Positions 26,635 through 34,928 are shown, counted from the stretch's first letter. The stretch: 64,000 nucleotides of DNA from an uncultured Armatimonadota bacterium (GCA_903833215.1 CAILEM010000040.1:30631-94630); one strand, 5' to 3'. Notes: generated by a model not told the origin, from the sequence alone. Made by a program: numbers and translations.

Positions 26635-26973
26635 CTATTGGCGTTCTCGTTTGAACTGGTCAACTATTTTTTGCGCGTCCGTTGCCGACCACCCATCTTG
26701 CATAGCCTTCTGTCTTACAATCTCTTCCTGCGAGTGGTTGTAGTCTGAACTGCCATTGACCGTATGTTCTTGCGGCGGGTTATTTTTCTCACTTTGGATG
26801 AAAGCATCGAGCTTCTTGCTCTGCGCGGATTCACCTGCCCCTAGCTCAGACGCCCTACCATCCTGTGATGTCGTGGCCGCGTCGTTCGCAGATGGGTTGC
26901 TACATCCGCAGAACACTACAAGCGCCATCAACACAAAGAAAACGCCACGGAACGATAATCCACTAACCTTCAT
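26635..26973 (-). CDS. Small lipoprotein, hypothetical
   Basis: 112 residues. The signal peptide is MKVSGLSFRGVFFVLMALVV with the lipobox FCGCS. The mature part is polar (Ser/Gln/Asp-rich) and ends in a helical QEEIVRQKAMQDGWSATDAQKIVDQF. The ATG at 26973 is preferred over one nine codons upstream because it directly begins the signal peptide. No family recognised. Confidence 0.6.
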   Translation of the reverse strand: MKVSGLSFRGVFFVLMALVVFCGCSNPSANDAATTSQDGRASELGAGESAQSKKLDAFIQSEKNNPPQEHTVNGSSDYNHSQEEIVRQKAMQDGWSATDAQKIVDQFKRERQ

Positions 26974-27207
26974 TTTGCCCCCGCGAAGCCTCAGACCCAA
27001 AGTTCATTCGCTTTGTCGAGCGTAGCATAGTTCCCATGTTGCGACATGAATTTGCCGACACGACACTTGTGGTGACAGGCGTCAAAGTCTTGTGGCGCTG
27101 ACCCCCTAAAAGGCGTCTGGGTGGCCGATTTCAACTGAGCAGCGGACAACTTGCATGTGGGATTTGGCTGTCCAACCCTACGCGTTGATTCGCGCTATTA
27201 TTGAGAC

Positions 27208-27813
27208 ATGGCAACGTCCTATGTGGAGTGGCTGGAAGCCGTCAAGAATTCTTTGGCGACTACGCGGCCAGATGTTAACCCCAAACTCCTCGACCCCAAT
27301 GAAACGTTTGCTGCCTTTTCGTCTGGGCAAGAATCTCTTGATTTTGCTGGTCAGGTGAAGCTCCCTTTACTTTCTCAGCAAGCCGAACAATCTTCACGCA
27401 AACCATTGCCTAAGAAGCTGGCCGTACGCTTGGCGATTATCCTGGTTGTGGGCGCTCTAATAGTCTGGTTTGCAGTGGGCTACTTTAAGGCACCCGAAGA
27501 GAAGGCGAAAGACATTGCCAAAAAGGTGATGAATGACTACTGTGCTGGAGGGATCAATGAGTTTGAAAAGAGTAAGTGGTGGAACGGAGAGACTCAGGAG
27601 CAGGAAGATCGGCACCCTATGCCTGTCCACACGAGGAGCCCTGTAATTGAATCGTCCCGCTTTAATGCACAGGGTACAAAAGGCGCACACTATGAAGTGG
27701 ATGGATTGGTTGAAGCGCTAAAGAACAATGGTGAGTGGGGCACAACCCACTTCTGGGTTGTGTTCGACCAAAACCTTAATTTCAGATACTTGGGTATTGA
27801 CACGGAGCATTAG
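27208..27813 (+). CDS. Single-pass membrane protein, hypothetical
   Basis: 201 residues. A cytoplasmic N-terminus of ~70 residues, one membrane helix (about 74-92, LAVRLAIILVVGALIVWFAV) and an outer domain of ~105 residues. TATTAT lies six bases before the ATG, implying leaderless transcription. The family is unrecognised. Confidence 0.6.
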   Translation: MATSYVEWLEAVKNSLATTRPDVNPKLLDPNETFAAFSSGQESLDFAGQVKLPLLSQQAEQSSRKPLPKKLAVRLAIILVVGALIVWFAVGYFKAPEEKAKDIAKKVMNDYCAGGINEFEKSKWWNGETQEQEDRHPMPVHTRSPVIESSRFNAQGTKGAHYEVDGLVEALKNNGEWGTTHFWVVFDQNLNFRYLGIDTEH

Positions 27814-27945
27814 AGTGGCAAAATCAGAACGGCGGATCACCAATGTCAACCTGTGCAACTCGTGTTAGGAAACTTCGAATAAAGTTGGTCATTCGCCATG
27901 ATTCGTTCTTAGGATCGCCGATCTGAGCCTTGGCCTCTTACTCCT

Positions 27946-28216
27946 TTGAAGCTGGAAGCCATCCCACAGCGGTTTCGGCAACCAATTCCATGGTTGGATC
28001 ACTTGACCATCGGAGAACTTGCCCGAATCGGCAAGTTCTATCGTCAACCATTGAAGCCAACGGAACTGCCGAACGGATCGCTCATCTTCTTTGCTCAAAT
28101 TACTTCCATCATCCACTCCAGGACGTTACCGCGCTGAAATCGTCTACCCGCGAATCGTGACCTTGGGCGATGAAGCCAAGAATCAAGATTTGAAGACTCT
28201 CGGCATCGCACTGTAA
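27946..28216 (+). pseudogene. Possible gene remnant in a 526-bp interval
   Basis: Between 27814 and 28339 no intact gene is convincing. One frame reads WLDHLTIGELARIGKFYRQPLK..., stops at 28137, and a different frame continues GRYRAEIVYPRIVTLGDEAK...LGIAL to a stop near 28216. Both pieces look like real protein text, so this may be one frameshifted gene. The origin is unknown. Confidence 0.25.
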
Positions 28217-28339
28217 CGAAACGACTAGGTGACTGGCCCCTTGCGCCGTCGTCGGGTCGTATGGGACTGCTGTGTCTAAGTGTTCTATCGAAGTATCGAA
28301 AGTTTTTTGGTGCCAGATTTCACGGCCTATCATCCATAT

Positions 28340-29152
28340 ATGCCTAACAACATTTCAAAAGTATCCGTGATCGTCGGGACCGCTTGCTTTTGCGCGGGAG
28401 TATTGCTCGGACTGTATCTGCCGACTCCGACTGCGTTTCTGCGGTTGCCGCACGGCCCTGACTCATGGACGCCTGTCTTAAACGGCTTGCAACTTGTAAT
28501 CATCTCTGTCCCAACCCTGCTTATTGCATGGCTATCGTTTAGGTTTGCTCAGACCGTTGCTCTTCGCAACTCACTTAACAGCAAGCAGAGGGAAATCTAC
28601 AAAAAATGGCTTAACGACGCTTCCAAGATTCGAATGCAATGTGTATTTGCGTCCAGCACCCATGATTCCTTCCGCACGCAATATCGGAGCCACAAAAAGG
28701 GGGACGCTGTTGACGCAATGGAAAAGACAAGAGCCGAGTCGATAGAACAATCAATTGCCTTATTGGAAGCCCTTCGGGACCTTTTTGCCTACAACAAGAA
28801 GCTCAGTGTTTTTTGCTCGCAAGAATCAGTCGATGCCGCCGATACTGGTTTTGCGGCATTAGGTGAACTCGTGATAGTTTATTGCTCTGAATTCCAGATC
28901 GATGATGCCCTTTTCGCCGACCAATGTGTACGGCGGAAGAAAGTTGGCTTTAAGGTGGACGCGATAATTGAAGTCTTCAGCGGAATCGCGAAAAAGGAAC
29001 TCGGTGTTCCGCGTCTTTCGAAAGAAATTGCCTGGTTCACGAAACGAGAAGAGAAGGTGAAACCCTTCAATGAGGCAGTCTTTCTTGCGGCTGTCGCACT
29101 TTGTCTGCCAGACACACCGACTGAGACGGTATGTTCCTCTCTACCGAAGTAG
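28340..29152 (+). CDS. Two-helix membrane protein, hypothetical
   Basis: 270 residues from the ATG at 28340. Two hydrophobic helices (about 8-27 and 49-66) are followed by a long soluble, helical C-terminal part of ~200 residues. This resembles putative DUF4760-like membrane sensors in shape only. A TATCAT box lies six bases before the ATG; a GTG at 28280 would be a longer alternative. It is the last gene before the island arm repeat. Confidence 0.6.
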   Translation: MPNNISKVSVIVGTACFCAGVLLGLYLPTPTAFLRLPHGPDSWTPVLNGLQLVIISVPTLLIAWLSFRFAQTVALRNSLNSKQREIYKKWLNDASKIRMQCVFASSTHDSFRTQYRSHKKGDAVDAMEKTRAESIEQSIALLEALRDLFAYNKKLSVFCSQESVDAADTGFAALGELVIVYCSEFQIDDALFADQCVRRKKVGFKVDAIIEVFSGIAKKELGVPRLSKEIAWFTKREEKVKPFNEAVFLAAVALCLPDTPTETVCSSLPK

Positions 29153-29180
29153 GGCAGACTAAGCAAGTGTGAGTGGCCCG

Positions 29181-29366
29181 AAAAATGTTGGAATCTATGT
29201 TGGGATTTGCACTCGTTTTTGTGCGCTCGAGTGCGCTCCAAACCGCTTTCAGGACTCCACGCTTGGGCTGGTTTTTAGCCCATTTTGAACCTATAGTGCC
29301 TAAAAATCGCCTTCTGTAGTAGATTGACCGCCAAGGCTGAAAGGGGTCTTGAAAACCGCTGGGCAG
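29181..29366 (+). repeat. Island arm repeat, copy B
   Basis: Second copy of the repeat at 21000-21185. The first ~60 bases are nearly identical, including the tandem GTGCGCTC units. The middle differs, and identity returns at GGCTGAAAGGGGTCTTG. It runs into a longer tRNA-Ser-like fragment than copy A does. Such repeats inside att-flanked ends could be integrase arm sites. Confidence 0.75.
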
Positions 29367-29404
29367 TAATGTCTCAGGAGTCTGGATCTCCTTCTCTTCC
29401 CCCA
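29345..29404 (+). pseudogene. tRNA-Ser 3' fragment (probable attachment-site copy)
   Basis: From GGTCTTGAAAACCGCTGGG the sequence follows tRNA-Ser (13556-13643) from the anticodon stem to the CCA end, with about six differences, several in the variable arm and T-loop (TCTGGA for TTCGAA). It lacks the 5' half, so it cannot be a tRNA gene. A 3' copy at the far end of a region that starts at the intact tRNA is what site-specific integration leaves. Confidence 0.8.
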
Positions 29405-29452
29405 AAAGTAAAGGTGATTTCCGCATATGTCAACGCCTCGGCCCGGAGCTGG

Positions 29453-30580
29453 TTACGGAGCGTCGAAGTACAAAGTCGCATTATCTTTCCCGCGCAAAGC
29501 AGATTCGACAGATTCTCCGCGGTGCAGGCGCAATGCCAATGTTGGCCTGCTGACGTGACAACGTGGATCTTTTGACCATGCCTGAATCGACTTTGTCTCG
29601 CCGTGGCCAGTGAATAGAATGGGTTTGCCGTCATGTAGCGGTGGCTTGCAAAGCGCATCCTGTGGTGAAACTCCCTTCTTGAGGCGAGCGCTGACGCCAC
29701 GTGCGGTCAATTTGCACCGTTCATCCCCTGCCCATTGGCGGAGGCTCTTTGCATCTTCGAATGCTGGAACCGTGCCCTTGCAACCATAATTTCGGGACAC
29801 TTCTCGGACCTTGGTGAGGGCTGCCTCAAGTGGAATTCCCATCTGTACTCGCCGACGAAGGCTCGTGTGGGAAATGACGCAACGCGGATCCCGGGACCAA
29901 TCGAGAAGCGACTTCCATTCGCCAAACGCTTCTCGAAGCATGAACGGAGGCGGCATCTCGCTCATAAGGGCGACCTCCACCGAAATTCCACGCTCTAGCC
30001 GTTGCTTTAGAACTCGAAACGGCACTTCACATCGACCGTCTTGCGTCCACTGGCGAAGCGTCATTTCCACGCCGAACCCTTCATACCGATTGGCTCTCGT
30101 GTAATGAGATCCCATTGCATCTTCGGCTTGTGCCCCGTTGGAAAGTCTCATGAGTAGGATTGCGCGCTTAACCTCGCATCGCGGATCGGTTAGCCATGCT
30201 GAAATAGGCTTAGTTTCCCCAAATGCGCGGATGAGCATGTCGCATCGTGATGGCCTTTTCTTCATCGCCTCTTCCGGTGCCATTCCGGTTCGAAGGCGCT
30301 TGATGAAAACCCGTATGGAAACCTCGCATCGACGATCAACGCTCCACGCTGCGACCGCCTTCAACTCGCCGAACGCCATGACGAGTGTGGTTGACGGGAT
30401 GGAACTCTGGGTTTTTGATAAATTTGGCGGGCGGCTTAGCGCTCCTTCAAGTGTCTCGCCAGCAGCCAGTCGCCTTCGAAGCCCACCTTCACTGACGATG
30501 CATCTTGGATCGACAGTCCATGCATGCAAACACTTCGACTCTCCGAATGCCTGATGCATTTGTCGGTTCTCAACTTTGCT
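29453..30580 (-). CDS. Protein of seven ~50-residue repeats, putative modular DNA-binding protein
   Basis: About 375 residues made almost entirely of seven repeats. Each has the pattern aFGExKsLxxWxxDpRCxVsxxxLxxRLxxGxxxExAL followed by a variable spacer. The W, D-x-RC and RL..G positions are conserved nearly throughout; repeat 6 has FEDAK for FGExK. The second half of each unit reads like a helix-turn-helix, and similar single units occur beside AP2 or HNH domains in phage-related proteins, so sequence-specific DNA binding is an inference. No nuclease domain is visible. Start uncertain: GTG 30580 (after GGTGG), ATG 30559, or codons up to 30604. TATAAT lies just upstream at about 30606-30612. 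Confidence 0.7.
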   Translation of the reverse strand, partial: SKVENRQMHQAFGESKCLHAWTVDPRCIVSEGGLRRRLAAGETLEGALSRPPNLSKTQSSIPSTTLVMAFGELKAVAAWSVDRRCEVSIRVFIKRLRTGMAPEEAMKKRPSRCDMLIRAFGETKPISAWLTDPRCEVKRAILLMRLSNGAQAEDAMGSHYTRANRYEGFGVEMTLRQWTQDGRCEVPFRVLKQRLERGISVEVALMSEMPPPFMLREAFGEWKSLLDWSRDPRCVISHTSLRRRVQMGIPLEAALTKVREVSRNYGCKGTVPAFEDAKSLRQWAGDERCKLTARGVSARLKKGVSPQDALCKPPLHDGKPILFTGHGETKSIQAWSKDPRCHVSRPTLALRLHRGESVESALRGKDNATLYFDAP

Positions 30581-30729
30581 CACTGTGCAGCCCACCAGTA
30601 GCAATTATATAGCCTTGCGCACGAAAATGTGCCCACTGCGGTTCGCAGAAACGCGCGAAAGGCTTCTCGGCCAAATAGAGTGGCGAGATGCCTGCCATGC
30701 CAGTAAAATCGCTTTAGAGGCTTGAAATT

Positions 30730-31644
30730 ATGACCATCGAAGAAATCATTCAAGAGTTTTCGCGGGAGGATTGTGTCCTGCCGAAAGAGGCCATGCAGTG
30801 GTCGTTGGATCATTGGGAAGAGGTTTTGCCGTCATTTATTAGCGCGTTGAACGATCCTTCCATTGGGCCACGGCATCCAAACGATCCGCGGTTCTTCATC
30901 TTTCACTTGCTCGGCGAAATGAAGGAGCAGCGTGCTCATAAGCAACTCTGTCGATTATCCGCTGTTGATCCGGAAGAAATTGAATCCATTCTCGGAGGCA
31001 CCACGACGGAGGGGCTCGGTCAGATTCTTATCAGCACGTTTGACGGCGATCCGGCGTCCCTGATGCAGCTCATTGAGGCAGCAGGGGCGGACCAATACAT
31101 TCGATCTCAGGCCTTGGACGCTCTGACTTACGTTTATGCGGTCGGCCGCATTGCGGACTTTGACATGCTGAGTTACGTTCGGCGCCTCGGCGAGGAATTG
31201 GAGCCTAAGCTGAGCTCTTACGTCTGGACCACGTGGGCGGAAACAGTCGCACGGTTTGGATACGAGGAACTACTAGAAGTTTACAAGAGTCGCGCGGCGG
31301 AAGGTCTGATTGAGGAATTTACATTACTGCCAAGCGAATTTGAAGGGCTATTTGCGCTATCGAAGCAACGCGGGCCATTGGCTGTTTTTGAACATGACCG
31401 AATTAAGCCATACGGCCGGGCGATCGAGACGCTCTCTACGTGGCATGCGTTTTCCCCGGAGGCCCAACGGGCGGCTAAAGACGAGGGGAACGAGGACGCC
31501 GGTGACATTGTTGACGATTATCTGGACGCCCTTGTCTTGCCTGTCAAGGCTGAAAATCCCTACCGTAACGTTGGCAGAAACGATCCGTGTCCTTGTGCCA
31601 GCGGGAAGAAGTTCAAAAAGTGCTGCCTTCCGTCGCTCGTGTAA
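30730..31644 (+). CDS. DUF1186-like protein with C-terminal SEC-C zinc motif
   Basis: 304 residues. Most of it is a helical, HEAT-like region rich in aromatic and acidic residues resembling DUF1186. The last ~20 residues are the SEC-C motif NDPCPCASGKKFKKCC, which binds zinc and in SecA contacts SecB or ribosomes. AGAGG upstream of the ATG supports the start. Cellular role unknown. Confidence 0.8.
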   Translation: MTIEEIIQEFSREDCVLPKEAMQWSLDHWEEVLPSFISALNDPSIGPRHPNDPRFFIFHLLGEMKEQRAHKQLCRLSAVDPEEIESILGGTTTEGLGQILISTFDGDPASLMQLIEAAGADQYIRSQALDALTYVYAVGRIADFDMLSYVRRLGEELEPKLSSYVWTTWAETVARFGYEELLEVYKSRAAEGLIEEFTLLPSEFEGLFALSKQRGPLAVFEHDRIKPYGRAIETLSTWHAFSPEAQRAAKDEGNEDAGDIVDDYLDALVLPVKAENPYRNVGRNDPCPCASGKKFKKCCLPSLV

Positions 31645-31650
31645 GTTAAG

Positions 31651-32181
31651 TTACATCTCATCAAGCCCACTAAAGGCCTGCATGAGAGGAATGTTTATCT
31701 CAGTTCCCGGTACGGCTAATATGCCGTCCACTGGCCGGCTAATCCCAGACGGGGTGCAGATGAAGCCTGCGCGCGATTCGGGGTCGAGGAGCCAAACATT
31801 TTCAACGCCCATGCGGTGGTAGTCAGCGAACCGAACTCGCATTTTATGAACGGAATCTTCGGGACTCAGGATCTCAATGCAGACCAAAGGCGCGGTTCGA
31901 ATGATTTGCTCGATCGGAAGCTCACGGCGCAGGAGGCTGACGTCTGGAATGCGAAAACTGGTCTCAGATACTTGAACACGTTGCTCTACGACGACTCGGA
32001 CATTCCATTCTCGTTCATGGGTGCCAAACCAAAATGCCAAAAGTGCTTGAAGCCGAGCGTGGTTGTATTCACCCCAGTTGCGCTCCTCAATGTAGCCGCC
32101 TACGAAGTCGACGTCAGGCCTGTAAGGTGATCTTAGATATTCGTCGATCGTGAGAGGTTTTGTGATGCCAGGTGCTGCCAT
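31651..32181 (-). CDS. Uma2-family (DUF820) putative endonuclease
   Basis: 176 residues from the ATG at 32181, which is preceded by GGAGG; an in-frame start at 32214 is less likely. The PD-(D/E)xK-like core is visible: TIDEYLRSP, VDFVGGYIEER, RIPDVSLLR (Asp of PD), VCIEILSPED (ExK-type strand with ILSP) and ENVWLLDPESR. Uma2 genes are numerous in Cyanobacteria, Armatimonadota and relatives; most are functionally unassigned. It converges on the SEC-C gene with a six-base gap. Confidence 0.85.
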   Translation of the reverse strand: MAAPGITKPLTIDEYLRSPYRPDVDFVGGYIEERNWGEYNHARLQALLAFWFGTHEREWNVRVVVEQRVQVSETSFRIPDVSLLRRELPIEQIIRTAPLVCIEILSPEDSVHKMRVRFADYHRMGVENVWLLDPESRAGFICTPSGISRPVDGILAVPGTEINIPLMQAFSGLDEM

Positions 32182-32325
32182 AAACAAGTGACCTCCAGCC
32201 CAATTATGCGCCAACTTCCGTAGACACGGGAACTCGGCTTGATGGTGCTTTTCTCCAGTATTGGACGTTGGTGTTCAATGAACCATTAGTATCGATCCAA
32301 TAGCGCTAACGGCAGACTCCATCAC

Positions 32326-32366
32326 TTTCCTGAAATCTCGGTATGCCGTGAAGAGATTTCAGGAAA
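32326..32366. repeat. Perfect 14-bp inverted repeat
   Basis: TTTCCTGAAATCTC at 32326-32339 and its exact complement GAGATTTCAGGAAA at 32353-32366, loop 13 bases. No T-run follows on either strand. It may be a protein-binding dyad, a mobile-element end or a weak terminator. Confidence 0.6.
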
Positions 32367-32486
32367 ATGTTTGATCGGGATGCTGCTGATCGTGTTGTCC
32401 GGGACTTGGCTGGCACAACCGGCGTAAAGCACATGACTGGATTTGTCATACATCAATACATCGTTCTGGGATGCATTGATGTATGA
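32367..32486 (+). pseudogene. Possible BON-domain gene fragment
   Basis: A 39-codon stretch from the ATG at 32367 reads DRDAADRVVRDLAGTTGVKH, which resembles the core of BON domains (AAERAVRNLPGVKGV-like). It runs into the PadR operator and stops there, so it is probably a leftover of a larger gene. Low certainty. Confidence 0.25.
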
Positions 32487-32487
32487 T
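32446..32487 (+). promoter_or_regulatory. PadR-type operator overlapping a TATGAT -10 box
   Basis: Two 15-base arms, CATACATCAATACAT (32447-32461) and ATGCATTGATGTATG (32471-32485), are complementary at 14 of 15 positions around nine bases. PadR operators typically contain ATGT/ACAT half-sites, as here. The right arm overlaps TATGAT (32482-32487), six bases before the padR-like ATG, so binding would block transcription: autoregulation is likely. Confidence 0.7.
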
Positions 32488-32493
32488 GTGTTC

Positions 32494-32850
32494 ATGAGAC
32501 TCCAAACCGACACAAAGGCGCTGGTGCTTTCGGTACTTGCGAACGGACCAAAGCATGGGTACGGGATTGCCAAGGCAATTCGCGAGAACTCCGATGGCGC
32601 ACTTAAGCTAGGAGAAGGCCAACTCTATCCGGCGTTGCACGCGCTCGAAGAAGAGGGGTGGGTTGTTGCCGAGTGGGAAGCGGTTGGCGAACAGTCCAAG
32701 CGGATCTATTCGATCACTCCGGCAGGGAGCGAAGAACTCGTACGCCGAGCTGCCCGATGGAATGCGTTTGCCAACGGTGTTGCCAAGATTCTGCCCACGA
32801 GTCCATTGGTAGCCGAGGTGAACTCATGTCGGAATTTGATGCATATCTGA
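32494..32850 (+). CDS. PadR-family transcriptional regulator
   Basis: 118 residues. The winged-helix core is plain: LVLSVLANGPKHGYGIAKAI, GALKLGEGQLYPALHALEEEGWV and KRIYSITPAG. Starting at 32494 puts the ATG six bases after the -10 box and gives the usual MRLQTDTKALVLSVL beginning. It should repress itself through the operator just upstream. It overlaps the next gene by 25 bases, the usual PadR plus small-partner organisation. Confidence 0.9.
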   Translation: MRLQTDTKALVLSVLANGPKHGYGIAKAIRENSDGALKLGEGQLYPALHALEEEGWVVAEWEAVGEQSKRIYSITPAGSEELVRRAARWNAFANGVAKILPTSPLVAEVNSCRNLMHI

Positions 32851-33104
32851 ACGCATTGGACGACTTCCTAGCGCCGCACCTGCCGAGCGAACTCCGCCAA
32901 ACGAGGATCGACGAAATGCGAAGCCACCTTCAGATGGATCTGAGTGACCGAGTGGCTGCGGGATTCAGTTCGGAGGAAGCGGCACGTATGGCACGACGCG
33001 CACTAGGATCACCCGACTTGGTTGTGAGACAAATGATCCGCTACTCGCATAAAATTGAGATTCACATTGACGCGGGGGAGTTGGCGTTAACGCGCAGCGT
33101 CTGA
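32826..33104 (+). CDS. Permease-prefix-domain-like protein, PadR partner
   Basis: 92 residues, MSEFDAYLNALDDFLAPHLP... then MRSHLQMDLSDRVAAGFSSEEAARMARRALGSP. This is the helical 'permease prefix' or DUF1700-like module that usually begins larger membrane proteins encoded beside PadR genes. The membrane part is missing, so it is either a stand-alone module or a truncated gene. Translationally coupled to padR. Confidence 0.7.
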   Translation: MSEFDAYLNALDDFLAPHLPSELRQTRIDEMRSHLQMDLSDRVAAGFSSEEAARMARRALGSPDLVVRQMIRYSHKIEIHIDAGELALTRSV

Positions 33105-33166
33105 GAACTGGTCTGGTGATAAACAAGTCTGGCCAGGGGTGGCTAATGTTGAGTTATCATGAGATC

Positions 33167-33400
33167 GTGAAATGCCGTCTTTCGATATCGGCCAAGGGCG
33201 AGTTGGCGTTGCCTTCGGCCCTGCTGAATTCTGCGGGCATCGGGGCAAATGATAAGGTGTTCGCAGAGGTTACACACGCTGGAATTCTGCTCACACCATG
33301 CCTGCCATTGCCGCTCGAAATCTATTCAGCCGAAAGGATTGCAGATTTTGATGCTATGGAAGAAGAACTTCGGCGGACAATCTCAACTCGGATTGATTGA
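33167..33400 (+). CDS. AbrB/SpoVT-like DNA-binding protein (antitoxin type), orphan
   Basis: 77 residues from the GTG at 33167: CRLSISAKGELALPSALLNS...ANDKVFAEVTHAGILLTP is the swapped-hairpin AbrB pattern, followed by a short C-terminal tail that in antitoxins wraps a toxin. No toxin gene is next to it. TATCAT at 33155-33160 lies six bases before the GTG, so this codon, not the ATG at 33146 that precedes the box, is the probable start of a leaderless mRNA. Confidence 0.6.
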   Translation: MKCRLSISAKGELALPSALLNSAGIGANDKVFAEVTHAGILLTPCLPLPLEIYSAERIADFDAMEEELRRTISTRID

Positions 33401-33534
33401 GGATCAACAGTCATCGTTTCCAAGGTGCTCTGTTGTCGACACGGTGCCTGCAATCCCGCCCATAACCTGTCTCGGACCTTTGGCCCGAACCTATGGCGCT
33501 GCCATAGGCTATTGTTGGTGCGCACCCTTGGTGC

Positions 33535-33603
33535 TTCCGGACAAGCAGGACTCGAATCTGACGGTTCCAAACGGACCGATTGCTCCATCAGAGCGTCATG
33601 TCT
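33535..33603 (-). other. tRNA-like remnant in a 301-bp interval
   Basis: Minus-strand text shows a D-arm (GCTC...GAGC), an anticodon-like arm (CGGT...ACCG) and a T-loop-like TTCGAGT between partly pairing CAG/CTG arms; acceptor strands AGACATG and CTTGTCC pair at about five of seven positions. The anticodon loop is too large and CCA is absent. Probably a decayed tRNA. The rest of 33401-33701 shows nothing I can name. Confidence 0.3.
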
Positions 33604-33701
33604 GGGCCGATTTGACCGACAAATTTAGCCGGGGCTAAAAAGTGGGGATTAACTTCCTAACAAAACGGAACTTGGATAAATGGGATACATTCGGTAATCA
33701 C

Positions 33702-34928
33702 ATGAAATCCCGACACCGAATGGCGGCGATATTATCGATTTCGGCGGCGGCGCTTTGCGCGTTTTCCTGGATGCCTGAATCGCGAGGCTCGGTGGCAGCT
33801 AGACCAGTCGCGCCCTATCGTGCGCTGCTGGTCGGTGGCGGACCCGATATGGAGCATAACCAGGTTGCCATAGAGAGCAACGTCCGTTATCTCACGCGAC
33901 TTTTACCAGTGGCAACTCCTTGGAGAGTGTTATTCGCCGATGGCAACCCCGCCTCCAAAAACGTCCTGTGTCAGGATGGCGACAAGAAGCCTTACTACCG
34001 AGCGCCAGAGATACCCAGAATCGACGGGCCCTCTGACCAGGTTCACCTAAAGACAGAACTGTCTAGGGTCGCCAGCGATCTCAGTTCCAACCCGTCCGGC
34101 TCGGCCCTGCTTTACTTCACTGGCCATGGCAGCCCTAATGGTCGGAGCCAGTACAACAACAATCGATATGACCTGTGGGACAACAAGGGCTTTTCGGTCA
34201 AAACATTCGCGGATAGCCTGAAAGAATTTCCAAAAACCACACCGATTGCGTTGGTGATGGTCGAGTGTTATTCCGGAGCGTTTGGCAATGTTCTATTTCA
34301 AGATGGTGATCCAGCGAATCCTCTGGCCGACCTGAATATTTGCGGATTCTTTGCAAGCGTGGCGCAACGCCAGGCAGCGGGTTGTACTCCTGAGATCAAC
34401 GAGGCGAACTACCGGGACTTTACGAGCTTCTTTTTTGCCGCCCTCTCCGGCATCGATCGCACCGGCCATCCGGTTACCGGAGCCGACTACAACCACGATG
34501 GCAAGGTCGGTATGAATGAAGCATTCGCCTACGCACTGATCCACGATGATTCCATCGATACGCCAGTTTGTACGTCCGATGTGTTTTTGAGGAAATTCAT
34601 TGTGACTCCGGAGAAGGAGGTGGTCAGCACCCCTTACAGCCAGGTTCTAACGTGGGCCTCAAAATCTCAACATGCCGTCCTCGATGAGCTTTCGAAATAT
34701 CTCGACCTCTCTGGAGAGGATCGCGTGTCTTACGCCTATGATGAGTTTCGGAAAGCAACGGATGCGGACGCCCAGACTGGCAATCCGCGTGCCGTGCATA
34801 TGATCCGATTTATCCGCATGGCAAAGAGCGTGATTTTGGCGCACATCCTGCAAACCGGGTCGGATGACATGATCAAGGGCAAGTACTCGGCACTGATTCA
34901 GGCCGAAAGTGCGAATCCTCTACGCTGA
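33702..34928 (+). CDS. Secreted caspase-like (C13/C14-fold) cysteine protease
   Basis: 408 residues from the ATG at 33702, which begins a signal-peptide-like segment (about 7-24). The catalytic dyad of caspase-fold peptidases is visible: H142 in LLYFTGHGSPNG and C189 in VMVECYSGAFG. Segment YNHDGKVGMNEAF around 268-280 is an EF-hand/dockerin-like calcium loop, often seen in bacterial caspase-like proteins. Substrate unknown; export is inferred from the N-terminus. It overlaps the 3' end of lnt on the other strand by nine bases. Confidence 0.8.
   Translation: MKSRHRMAAILSISAAALCAFSWMPESRGSVAARPVAPYRALLVGGGPDMEHNQVAIESNVRYLTRLLPVATPWRVLFADGNPASKNVLCQDGDKKPYYRAPEIPRIDGPSDQVHLKTELSRVASDLSSNPSGSALLYFTGHGSPNGRSQYNNNRYDLWDNKGFSVKTFADSLKEFPKTTPIALVMVECYSGAFGNVLFQDGDPANPLADLNICGFFASVAQRQAAGCTPEINEANYRDFTSFFFAALSGIDRTGHPVTGADYNHDGKVGMNEAFAYALIHDDSIDTPVCTSDVFLRKFIVTPEKEVVSTPYSQVLTWASKSQHAVLDELSKYLDLSGEDRVSYAYDEFRKATDADAQTGNPRAVHMIRFIRMAKSVILAHILQTGSDDMIKGKYSALIQAESANPLR

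Noticed and set aside
29735..30554. Several open plus-strand frames opposite the seven-repeat gene.
   Set aside because: They are antisense to a strongly patterned repeat protein and have Arg/Ser-rich, family-less text.
30580..30604. LLVGC at the extreme start of the seven-repeat protein, resembling a lipobox.
   Set aside because: It is only read from a TTG at 30604 directly after a TATAAT box; there is no hydrophobic signal peptide before it, and the repeats look cytoplasmic.
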